Shown here piece after piece: positions 1 through 27,125 of a DNA stretch of 64,000 bases; the stretch's first letter is position 1; each line of letters starts with the position of its first letter. The stretch is from Balanoglossus misakiensis (Eukaryota; Hemichordata). The notes below the pieces were generated by a model. It had not been told where the DNA came from, searched no databases, and saw nothing but the letters and a program-made list of their open reading frames with translations. Location of the stretch: positions 5,394,001-5,458,000 of the forward strand of contig CM082579.2 of the NCBI GenBank assembly GCA_040954595.2. Reading direction: 5' to 3'. Both the position numbers and the translations under genes were made by a program.

Positions 1-444
1 ACCTCTCAATGCCAAGCCCTTAAGCCCACTTCAATGTAATCACTGATTGCTATGTACTGAGTTTGACTATGGTTTCCCCTCTTACAGGAGACTACAGCTG
101 TGTCCTCTATTGCTAATGCACACATGCCATTTCCTGCAAAACCCGGTCTTTTAAAATACACTCACACATTTTATGTAACATAAACATCGGTACTGCAAGG
201 TCTGAGAAGAGTATTCAGCTTGCAGACTGTCTATTTTTAATACACGTTCTGGACATGGGACTACGTGTATATATCATTTGAGCAGAGCGCTGAGGAAGGA
301 TTTTCAGATTAAGAGCAATGTTCAACTGGTCAGACAAGCTACCAAATTATCTACAATCCTGGTAAACCACTGATTGTTCTGTGAGTTAATTTTAACCTGA
401 CAGCTGCCTGAAGACATCTGGGATTATAAGACATCTTCATATCA

Positions 445-15450
<15,006 letters not shown>

Positions 15451-17110
15451 TGACGACTGAAGTAGCGTTCAGTAGCAACTGTGAAAATTCACACTACATG
15501 CTGGTGCCACTCGATAACAGAGGAATTTTTTGAGTTAAAAAACAAAGATTGGTACAACCAGTCCAACCTGCGCGGTTATTATTTTTTTTCCTTGCCCCGA
15601 TCACATTATCCTCATCAGACCTAGAGTATAAGCAGTAGCTAACAGATGGTTGCAGCTTGCAGCATAGCTGGGCATGCAACTGCCTGTATGCAGATTAGCC
15701 ACACTGTGACATGCTTTTATGGAAGTACGTCACACGCACAGCCAGTCCATTCACCACGTTCATCAACCCCTTCAAAGACCCCAGGCATCATAACAGGCTC
15801 TAATGAATGAATGGTTTTTGTTTTAACAGACCACAATTACCAATCAAATCCGATCACCGAAACCAATTGACCCAAACGACTACGGATTAATTCATAATCA
15901 TTATTTGTCCCCGTTTTTTGTCACCTTCAATAATTTCAATTTTCATCACAGCACCTTTCGGACAAAAAAACATCTGCCAAATAACGCTTGACGTCATAAA
16001 TCTTCTGATAAATCTTATTCATCGATAAATTGGTATAATTGTCTGTTCAGGTAATGACTTGGAAGATTAAGCTTCACTTATTTGCACCAACTGAAAACTG
16101 CCAATGTAATAAATTAATAATTTATCACTATCACAAAAAAAAAAATCTTGTTTCATAAAAAATTACGCAAAATTTCTGCTAATAATCTAAAACAATTATT
16201 TGATTGATTGATCCTCTTTAATCAGAGTTCCAAAAATAATGCAGTTGTTCTCTTATGAAAAAGTTCACACAAATATGTAACATTTAACTTGTTAAAAAAA
16301 ACACCTTAAATTTGAATTGCACTGCATGAAAACATACTTCATCCATACAATCTTTGACATAGCATATTTGGAAGAAGAAATATATAAGGGGCATATTTGG
16401 AAGAACTACATGTATGTATGTTGATGGAATCTTCCCCACCCCCACAGGACTTAATCTATTAAAATAAACACTGCCCTCTATAGACCTAATCTGTCCATGA
16501 GTAATAAAGTCTCACTGGCATGGTAACACTGTATAAACACAGTAAAATAACACAATTGAAACCAGTGCAGGGTTTCCTTTTAATATGACAATGTGTATTT
16601 TTTCAATAATTATTCTATTTCAATTGGTGGGTGTTTTTTTCCAACCAGCAAGTATAGGAGTGCAACAACCTAGAATGACCTTGGTAACAATGCCCATGAC
16701 AGAGCTGAGCACAGTAAGGTATATATTGTCAGGATAACAGAATATACTCCACAGTCAAGGAAACATTCAAAACTTTCATACACCAGTATTTCAATGGACC
16801 TGGCTGCTTGCCAGATATTGACTACCCAGATCTCTTTTGTGATCATACTTCAAGGTTTGAAATACATCAGGCCACCTTCTAAAAATACCAACCCCAATGA
16901 ATATGCATATGAACACTTTAAGTCTTGTGATGCATGACATTTTAAACACTGAAAACTTGACAATGGTGGCTCTGGTGATCAAGAATATAGGATATATTTT
17001 TCAATCACACAACTCCGAAAATAGACTCTTTCACCCTTATTTCCCTGTACAGAGGTCCAACTCTACTAAACCATGGTGATGAAAGGTAATGCCAAAGGTG
17101 TTAGAGCAAG

Positions 17111-17330
17111 GATGCATCGTGGCCTAGTGGTCAAGGTACCTGACTTACAACCACCAATTTGGTACAATCAGAGGGTTGTGGGTTCAAATCCCAGAGCTGG
17201 ACATGGAGTTGGATTTTCTATCTGAGGATTTTTTTTCTTGCCCTCGGCAATTTTTACTTCTCATTGCTCTTGCGAGACAGGCTTTTTATATGTGATTTAC
17301 ACCTGTTCCAGTCATCCTATCCTAGGTAGA
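17111..17330 (+). mobile_element. tRNA-derived SINE (head plus tail)
   Basis: A polymerase III A-box-like motif TGGCCTAGTGG lies at 17120-17130 and a B-box GGTTCAAATCC at 17181-17191. The box spacing is longer than in an ordinary short-arm tRNA, and the 5' part does not fold as an acceptor stem with the 3' part. A non-tRNA tail with a T-run near 17229 follows. This is the layout of a tRNA-related SINE rather than a functional tRNA gene. The 3' limit is approximate. Confidence 0.6.
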
Positions 17331-17531
17331 CATACTTTCTCAGTTTCTATGCTACACATTGGTTACAAATAGACACTCTTGTATCTGCAAAAAATTACTG
17401 TTCAAATAAGTATTTTCCACCAATTTTATTTCAAAAAAACTGTATAAAAATATGAACTGAGATGCTTTATTACATTGTGTGTATTTGCATATCTGTGACA
17501 TCACTGGCCAACAACTTTCAGAAGCATTACC

Positions 17532-17760
17532 CAAGTCCTCAACACTTTCACTTTGTTAATGTGCATATTCTGAATACAGATAAAATCTGCTGTCAAATAC
17601 ACTTTTTCCATTCCTAAGATTAATGTCCTCAACTCACAACTATCAAGTTCTCAACACTTTCACTTAGTGTAATTTGCATATTCTAAATACAGATAAAAAT
17701 CTGCTGTCAAACACACAGTGTTTTTCAATCCCCACGATGAATGTCCTCAACTCACGCAAG
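17532..17760. repeat. Tandem duplication, two copies, period about 112 bp
   Basis: Copy 1 starts at 17532 and copy 2 at 17644. Both run through ctcaacactttcact, a gcatattct block, a-atacagataaaa, tctgctgtcaaa and aatgtcctcaactcac. The copies differ by scattered substitutions and small indels, so the duplication is not recent. Confidence 0.8.
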
Positions 17761-19654
17761 TACCTTAACCTCCAAACAGTTCCTGTTTTTTTTTCTGTTT
17801 TTTTTTAAACTGATACTTCTGACAAAATGCAAGGCACTGTATATTATCAGAGGTTGTTTAGGAATGACCCCATGAGACTTTCCTTTCCTCCAGGGAGCAG
17901 TTAATGAACTCAACAGTACAAGTGACACAGCAAGAGGAAAAACTTCTGGCTGTAAATATTTATCCTAAAACCCTTGGGAAGTATTGAGGACACAAAACAT
18001 GCTGGGGTCACATGAGGATCGTATATGGATGTCTCTGTTGCCTGACCTGAACTTTAGAATAGTACATACACCTTGTCCATTTCCAGCCCAGTGATTCATC
18101 AAATGAATATTACATGATGGAGCCCATAATTTTTTTTAATGTTGATACACGCAATGAGAGCATCATCACCAGGTAACAGCTTTTGCACTAGGCAACAGCT
18201 ACCAGCTCATGAGTTTACATGTGCATAAAGAAATTTTACCCATGTGCACTTTCATTTCAGGTGAAGGTTTTGACAAGTCCCTTGTTCTCAGGCCTCCCCT
18301 GACAATAGCCCGCTAGATTCGAGATGTCAATCTCCACATCAAATATAAATCATACAGAAGAGAAATGGTTCTCTTTTTATTTCCTTTACCTAGGCTGAAT
18401 ATAAATGTACAGTGCAACATTCCTTTTGAAAGCACATTTCTTGGCGTGATAGCAGTCTCCTGGGGTTCTGTATCTTGGAGTGCTATCTAAGAAACTCTCT
18501 AATTAGGCGCAAGAAAGACTGCTGTCAGTACAGAAACTGGCCATGACCTCACACTCGCCGTCTGACTCATACTTCTTCATGATTGCCCGACCACTTACTG
18601 ACTTAGCAGCATTGTAAGCAGCACTCAAAGTGACCTCAAATGAACTTGAATACAGCTGATGATCAATACTGATAGAGGCCACAGGGGGAAAAACAGCTCC
18701 TATGCATGCATCTGCACAAATCAGAAGTATTGATTGTTGCCAATTAAAAGGGAGAACAAATTGTTTTACAGTATAAATAATCCAAAGCCCTGCAGATTTG
18801 TCTTTTTCTTACATTTTGCAGTTGGATGTCAATGACCTGAAATCTGGTTTTGCCAGTCAGGGTATTCATGCTGTCAGCAGTTCATAGTAGTCACCCTTGT
18901 GTATGTATATCCCCATTTCATTATGAACAGCACATATCCAAGACCCTCTAACAAGAGGCTTTATGCCATGGTCTTTGATATAGAAAAGAGGAAACTGTAG
19001 AATGTATATTGGTCATAAAACTGACATGTTGCAAGTTTGAGTGTCATGCGAGTGAAAACACATCAAAGACAATATGAGTCATGCTTACCTACATGACCTA
19101 TAACCTCACTGAAATATTGATTAGTCATGAGATAATTATGCAACAAACCTGTGTGTATCCGCCCGAACAAGACAACATGTCTATTTTGTTGACTGTACAT
19201 CTTAAGAACACAATACAGGCTATGAAACCACCCTGTAATCTTTGCATTTACAAACATATTCTTTTGTACAGTTAAAATCATTTGTTTGCAACGTCAAAAA
19301 CAATGATGTGTTAGACTCTGAAGTAGATGAATGGGCAGTTGTAAGTGCATACATGTACATAACTAGACTGCAAAAAATGCCAATGTCCTCAATGTGTCAC
19401 TTGGTTACCTGCCACCAAAATATTACACCTGGTGGGGAAAAAATTCAGTCAGACTTGAAGTTGCTTCTGATAGTATAGTAAGCTAACTTGTTTGATTTGA
19501 TAGCAGGGTGTAACCTGTATCAAGTCAAAAAGAGCAGAACTCATAATTTTAAAAATTACACCTCATAATTACTAGTGGCTTATTAACAATGAACTTTACT
19601 GCATAAAACTTCTATGTGGTCGGCTGAGAATGTGTTCATTTCAATGTCATATAT

Positions 19655-19799
19655 CAGTGTTCTCCCCAAGAATTTCTGATACAGTATGGGCTAATTTGCA
19701 TAGCAATATTATTAATTGCTATGATAAAAAGTTTCTATTGTTTTCCCACAATTAAAAGCTATTAGCCCATAATCTTCAATTGTTCCGGGGAGAACACTG
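19655..19799. mobile_element. 145-bp palindromic MITE-like element
   Basis: Perfect 13-bp terminal inverted repeats CAGTGTTCTCCCC and GGGGAGAACACTG bound the element. Inside are a second perfect pair, ATGGGCTAAT (19686-19695) and ATTAGCCCAT (19761-19770), and a third small palindrome around AGCAAT/ATTGCT. Both flanks carry TATAT, a possible but low-complexity target duplication. The CAGTG terminus is reminiscent of hAT ends, but hAT elements normally leave 8-bp duplications, so the superfamily is left open. There is no coding capacity. Confidence 0.65.
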
Positions 19800-22700
19800 T
19801 ATATGCTCTATTTGAATGAGTGGTGCACAGAATATTATCAGCTGTTGAGTGGATCAGGTGATCATATTCTTAGTTTATTAATTATGGAACCCCAAATTAT
19901 AATACGTGCAAATACATAAATACAAATCGTTTGGTAAATGGAACACCCTATTACTTTACATAACTTGAATCACTCTCTGAATACTAGTCTATTGTTATGG
20001 AAACTATTCAAGCATTGTATTAATCAAACACAATGGTATTATACATGTACTGTCATAAATTGAGTGTGCTTGGTTCATACATTGAATTTGCATGACCATG
20101 ACTCAGAACTTATAGATAATTAATATACACCTACATGTATATCAGACAAATAAACATTACCTGATTCGCTTGAATTTGGTTCCATGATTTGTAATGTTCA
20201 AATACAATGAATTTGCTTCCGAAGTTAGACTGTGCTTGCCAGCCCAGTCACCCTTGCTCTGCCTCCATTTTTCGGGACTTCGATGATAACAGGACTATCA
20301 CTCGGTGAAGTTTTGTTTCATTCCGGTAAGAAGATCTGCGGTAGCTTCGAAATGCTGACGTTCAGGCGGCTAGTTGCCTTTATTTGCTGCCTTTGCGGGT
20401 TCCTGTTGGATAGTGAAAATCGACCGCTGTTGACAACACACTTCAACAAACAAACGAACACATGTACATCGTACGATACAACAGTCAACAGATCCGTCAC
20501 GTCAGTGCATTAGAAATATTGGTGATCGTGTGTTAAGAACACGAGACTGCTTGAAAAAAAATGATTCTATCTCTCAATTGGAAGGATTTCCAGCAATGTG
20601 TGTTCCAGATATTCGAAAGTGGCTATCTGAAAACAGCTGGTAGATTAAGGCAGACGCATATCCGGATTGAATGCACGTCATATCACCGACAGTCTGTCAT
20701 AGCAGACAGAAATGGTCTCTTGAAAAGGACATATCTCTTGATGGACCACAATTCTGGTTTACTCGCAAAAGAGATCACTCACCTTAGCTTGTCGATCTGT
20801 TTTAAAGTGTTATTTTTCAGAGCGATTGCCTTCAAACGCTCCAAAATACGTCCTTTGGGGCAAACAACTATTTCCGAGAAACTCGACTTCCCCTTGACGT
20901 CCTCGTCGTTGTTTATTATGCACATAGTGCGCAAGCGCAGATGACCTCACAGTTACGATACATCAGCGCACTCAACCGCAGCACGACTAATTTTTTCTGG
21001 ACTATCAACTTTTCTCATTCGCAATGAAAATCTCTCTGGAGTCGAGTCGCGAGATGGTCGATAACATACTGTTTGTTTATGAAGCTGCAACCAAAACCCC
21101 TTGCGACAGTAGCATTCTTGACTTCGGAACACTTGATATGATCTCTTCTTGGTCTTTTTGCCGCTCCGAAGTCCATTATTTTATACGTCGGACATGACTT
21201 AAAAGTTCATTATCATAGATAGTACAATAAAATGGTTCTGCAGGTGTGCTTTGTTAGCTGTCTGTGCTGTGCTGTAGTGTTTGTTTGTGTCTTTACTGAC
21301 CAAATCTGATAATTGATCAATGTCTTTGGGAACCCGAAATAATTGTTGCAGCTGGTATAGGCCTACTAAGTTTTGTTATAGTAGGATAGGGTACGAAAGA
21401 TGTAAAAGGAAAAAGAAAATTCTTTCATACCAGATCACTTTTAAACGATTTCAATAATGAAAAAGTTCATTAATGTGTGAAATAGTACTTTATTGGACTG
21501 AAACGATAAAGTGACCGCATATGAGACCGCATCTAGCTATCGCTATGGCGCGCGCCCTCACCGAGCGTGTAGTAAGATTCCTTTCTTTTTTCTGCATTTA
21601 GTTTCGTGGCCAGTCGACTTCCACATCGCCAATTTTCTTTTCAGTTGATAAATCGTGCAAGTATACGGAATTCTATTTAGTATAGACATATCAAAAGTGC
21701 ACTAAATTTCAGATCAATCCAACCAACTGCTTTTTGCGATATCGTTGACTATCACAAAACTGGGCATTTTGGCATAGGAGGGAGGATAACAACTTATAGC
21801 AAAGACACGAAACAGAAATGCGTATTCGGTAAGGTATACTAGTCCCAGATAATACGAATATGCTGCTCAAATTAGACAACTTCTGTGTGACTACGTTCCG
21901 AAAAGTTTGTGTGGATTATAGTGAAATCGTTTTGGTCATGTTCATCATGTCTACTGGTAGTTTTCGATATATGTAGGTCTATCCAACTTTCACTAAAATT
22001 TCTAAAAAAATGCGGACATCCTGAGTACATATTCTGCAGGTTTCTTTACCATTCGTTAAAGCGCACCCAGCGGTCGATCACGCGTGGTAGAGACCTTACT
22101 GGTACATGTGACAGCAGAGCTAGAGGAAAACTATCAATTGCAATTTTAGCTGACTGGGGATGGAACACTTTATATTGCAGTGAACCAGGAAGATTCTGAG
22201 GGGATACGTCGGTCGGAAACAAAGGGAGAAAATCCGAGGTAAAAATATAACAAGTACCGTAGTATTCTCAGTGGCTACTTCATGTATGTACATGTAGGCT
22301 ATGTGTGTGTATATACTTATGCATGCATGCATGTATGGATTGCATTAATCATGCTTTACCTTTGTTTTTGTCTACAGTGTTATTTTTGTGTGCAATTGTA
22401 AGTTGATTTGTGTGCCTACTTTTTATATTCAGAATTTTATTTTGAGTTTTGACTCACTCAGTCAAGGGATGCCAAAAGGTATTGGGCAAGAACAAGGGGC
22501 AAGGACAGTGTCATTTTCCACCCCAGTGGTACATCCCTCTTGTAAATGAAATATATAAAATCATAAATATAAGTTAATCTCTCGCTTGTGCTCATTCATT
22601 GAGACAATTTTTTATAAATGGAAACACTGAACTGAAGTATTAGGACGAACAAGTGATAGTTATCAGTGTTTTAGGGGGTCGAAGAGTAATTTGAATATGT

Positions 22701-22826
22701 AAATGTGGGAATTGAGTTGAGTGGCATGAGCGTAAACACATCGTTGTCACTCCAATCCAAGCTGTTCGGATATTACTTTTCTTGTAGCTATAAACTTTAC
22801 CTAGCTTGTTCAAATGTGTGTCAAGG

Positions 22827-25800
22827 ATGAACTTTGGACGACGTTATCCCGTACTGATGAAAATGTCACATAAGGAGTAAGTATAAGTTCGTATTTTTAC
22901 ATGTTGATGGATGCAGTCTGCAGACGAATAAGTATTGTGAGGATGTATGGATGTCTGTACCATTACGTAATAGTATGTATTATATATGGTTTGTCCATTT
23001 TTCGCTTAGCAAGCGTTTGTTTTGCTTTGCGTGTGCGATATAACAGTATTCTCCGATACTTAGTAATGTCCTCGAAGACTGCCCTTTGAGTCGAAACATG
23101 GAAAAATTGCTCGCAAAACGTGAAAGATTGGCGATGACCTTTTGTCGATAATTCGGTCATGATTGTACTCTGTCTCTGGTAGTGCGCCCTCACTGTGTGA
23201 ACTAGACTAGTCAGGGACGTCGTCTATGTAACTTCTAATCGTGGAAGGAGGAGCTGCTCTCATCGAGATGAACGCGATTTGCATGTCATGTCGTCTGTCC
23301 AAAACGACTGGTCCACAGTCGCTTGTTTCCCTGGTCGGCTTGCAATGTCATAAAAAAAGACAGCAGGTTGGCCCGGCAACAAGCGACTGAACTGGTCGAC
23401 ATATGAAACGTCAGGTGTATTACTTTTTTGGGTGAACACTAATTGTCATTCACTTAACTTAGTGATATAAAATACAGCTGATATCAGAGGTTTTTTTAGA
23501 AGTACCTCCAAGGCACCCCAGTAGTATTATTGTAGTCTAAGTAACTCAAATTGTAGGCCGTACAGACATTTTAAAGATTATTTCCATGATTTGACCTTCA
23601 TATGAAAAACATCTGTTAAGTTTAAGACCTCATCCCCTGATTTCGTCTATAGAAGTCCAACTTTGCTGTATAAAAATGCTGGATTTGGACCAAACAATGT
23701 TGACATCTGTCCATCAACTCAACAATTCATTTGGTAGAAATTTGAGATTCAGTAGAAAACCTACACATACTTTTCTGAGAGAACTCCATGTCAATGACAT
23801 GTAACTGATCAGCAAACAAGTAGATTGCACAGCCAACCATTTTCTTGGTCACATAATTAGGGTACCTAGACTATTGTTTGATTTAAGTCTCAGAACAGCA
23901 GTGTAGATCTAGCAGTGGTCTGAAAGAGAGCATGATCGAACTACCACCTGCTCCGTTGATCAATTTTCCAGGAGAAACAACCCAATCCCTGGGCATTTAC
24001 GGAACAGTCATATATAGTCATGCAACAAGTAGACTGGGTGACAGTACATGTAGTTTGTTGGTTTGATGTCCAGGTTTTATAGTGAGATGACTTTAAAGAG
24101 TTAGTAGTGTGATACATGATGTGTTGTAACCATGATAATAAGGTATGTATAATTGTTGTATGGTCAATTTGTGAATTATTTTCCACTGCTGGGTACAGCC
24201 TTGTACATGAGAATCTAGCAGGTGTCTACTGAAATAATATTTACAGAGGACCAACAATTTGTACATGTATGGTTGGGATTTTTGCTATTTCAAGAAGCCA
24301 CACAAAATGTTTGAAAGTTATTCAGCAACAGCTGATTTAGTAAAGTTGCGGGTTTTTTATCAGGTGGCTTAATGTTCACAGTGCCTCCACCACACTTTGT
24401 TCTTCAGCAGTGAATACACTGTTGCACCACACACAGTAGAATCAAATTGAACAGTCCCGATCAGAAGGGAATGTCATTGACCTTTTTACCAGAAAAGGTC
24501 AGTGACCTCCCGGCCAGCCCATGGTACATTGTTTGAAGAAGGTCTTCTATTTACAGTTAGGCTGGTTATGTATGGTAAACCTATGCAAATATGAACAAGT
24601 CTTGAGTCACTGTTGTTCAAGGGACAGATGGTATAACTTTTGATTAAAGGGGAAGTCCCGTCCAGCTGTAATTTGGTAGCTTTGAGGTCACTCTTTCAGA
24701 AAAAAAAAAACATTTTCGCCTTGCATAAGTCCTGCGATTATTTACACAAACGAGGGAAAATTGGCAGGATTTGAAATATGGCGTTTTCTGTAATTTGAAT
24801 CAGGAAAACAGTTTTAAAATACCAATAAAATTATGAAACTACAAAGAACAGTTATAAGTATATTAAAAGATAATAGTTTGATTTTAAATGAGGACTGACT
24901 AACTCTAATACGTAATGATGCTATAAATACATAAATTTCCTGTGTCCTTTCAAAGTAGTAACTTTGACAAAATGTCCTAGGTCATGTCTTCTATAATTAA
25001 ATCAGCATAATCCTTATTTGCTTTGCCGACTGTTGGTGGTATTACATCATACGTGTACATGTAAGTCTCCATAGTGAACTGCTTGGAATGTTGTTATACT
25101 GTATATCCATGTAACCAAGTGGTATCACTTAGAGTACATTACGGTCTGTACATGTACATGTATGACTAATGTAGTAAAACTCTGTTTAGTGAATGATATA
25201 ACGCAGCACTGTAATGAGATTGAAAATAAATTTTAACCTGAAATATACACTGAATTTTGTCAGCTATTCAATGAATTAAAAACCCAATTTATAAAATCAG
25301 TAATAAGATCTACATGTACATATGAACTCAAGAGTGGAGATCTTACCCTGGGGACATACAGCCCAGATTTGCTCAAAAGGTCACACAGATACATGTACCA
25401 CACGTACAGCAAAACCATGCCATTGACAGCCACATGATTTAGCTACATGTATACCTCTATCTTTCCTTGCAGTAATAACGTATACACAAGTAGTCAGTCA
25501 CAAAGCGCAAGCGAAGATGATGACAAAGATGATTACAAAAGGTAGGTGTTATTCATGAAGAACATGTTGTGTATTACTTAACCAAGGTTGTCAATTAAAG
25601 GGACATTAGCTGTCAATTTTGGCTGTATTTCCAGTATTTTTGTTCTGTGTGCCAAATGCAATGTCTTGCTCTACTCCAAACAGCATTTGCTATCAACACA
25701 GCTTGTCGTAACAGACATTGATTTGTCATTGTTGAAAAATCAATTCCCGTCTGGACAAAAAAATAATGCTATTTAAAAAAAACAATTTGAAAGAAAAAAA

Positions 25801-27092
25801 AAACTTGTATAGTATACAGATGCACTTGCAAGTTGCATACCTCCCAAAAGAGAATTACAGCATTACTGGCAGTCTCAGATTGAAGATAACAAATTGAATG
25901 TTTTTGCTGAACAGAAAATCCAGAAATGCAAGTGAGAAGAAACGACGGGACCAGTTCAATATACTTATCAACGAACTCTGTGCCATGGTGTCCTCAAAGT
26001 CGAGAAAGATGGATAAATCCTCAGTCCTTAAAGCGACAATTTCATTCCTTCGACAACACAATGGTAAGTTACAATGAGTATTTTTTTAGAGTTAGTACAT
26101 TGTAAGTTACTGTGGCTGGTGGCCACCTCCCTATAATTGCTCTTGGAAGAACAATAAGAAACACTGGCTTAATTGTAATTGATCGTGTTCTCTTTATCTC
26201 TGAATAACATACTATTATTCACATTGTTCTTTCGTGATTATTTATTGTCAGGTTTTTTTGCTCTCGGGAAGTTTGTGAAAATTTCCCGTTTTACAATAGA
26301 TAAACTTGAATAGAAATAAATATTTCTGTTTTTCCAGAAATGTCAAGTTTACCTAATTTTTTTTTTTTTAAATGTTGTTAATGTTGTGCCTCTGACAGAA
26401 ATCACCGTGAGATCTTCAAAGAATGGCATTGCAGAGGGCTGGAAGCCATCTTTCTTGTCGGATGATGAGTTCAGTACATTGATGCTGGAAGCCCTGGACG
26501 GATTTATGATGGTCATATCTCAGCAAGGGCACATGTTATATGCGTCAGACAGTATTACTACGTTGCTTGGACACCTCCAGGTAGGTTTGATCCCTCTGTT
26601 ACTTTTAGCGCTCCAGTTTTCCAACTCCTTTGAGAGTGTCGTTTCTAAAGGAAGGAGCTACGACATCATTTATGATGCTATTTTTAGTGAAAAAAATAGT
26701 TTCTGTAACCACTGGACTGATTGTTTTGCAATTTTCAACATACATCTACTTTACTCTACATCTATGAATGTACGTAATATTGTGACCGAATTGGAGCATA
26801 CTGTCCACTCCGTGATGCTCTTTGTTTTCAATTGTCAATGCTTGGAAGTTTAATGGCAACTGTTGCTTGGTTTCTGAACGTCATATGCTGAAGTTGTCAT
26901 CTTCACACCTCTCATGTAGGCGCACTGGAAATTAATTCCATACAATTGCTCTACTCAGGGAATGATGGAAATGTCAGACATGACGCAGCTTCAAAGATCA
27001 TTTTACACATAAATTGGAGTGCCGGAGGCCAATTTTAGCCAAACGACTTGAGTCTTCTAAGACAAATGTTATTTCAATACTGTATCTTATAT

Positions 27093-27125
<33 letters not shown>

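Larger units (their letters stand above)
15451..22826. other. Spacer between divergent furry and CLOCK genes
   Basis: No convincing coding gene was found in about 7.4 kb. It contains the SINE, tandem duplication and palindromic element listed separately. CG dinucleotides become noticeably more frequent from about 20.2 to 23.4 kb, including a GGCGCGCGCC block near 21547. That stretch could hold the promoters or 5' UTR exons of one or both genes, but no transcription start can be fixed from sequence. ORFs of 93-127 codons at 20232-20944 match nothing I recognise. Confidence 0.45.

Noticed and set aside
20232-20944. Frames of 93 and 127 codons near the CG-richer spacer
   Set aside because: No recognisable domain, no splice support, and composition not clearly coding.
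21960-21976. ROR-element-like tatatgtaggtct upstream of CLOCK
   Set aside because: The last consensus base is wrong and one degenerate site is expected by chance.
26581-26853. Open frame continuing 90 codons past the donor of CLOCK exon 4
   Set aside because: The sequence after 26580 has no PAS similarity, and a clear GTAGGT donor plus an in-phase next exon explains the locus. Treated as intron.
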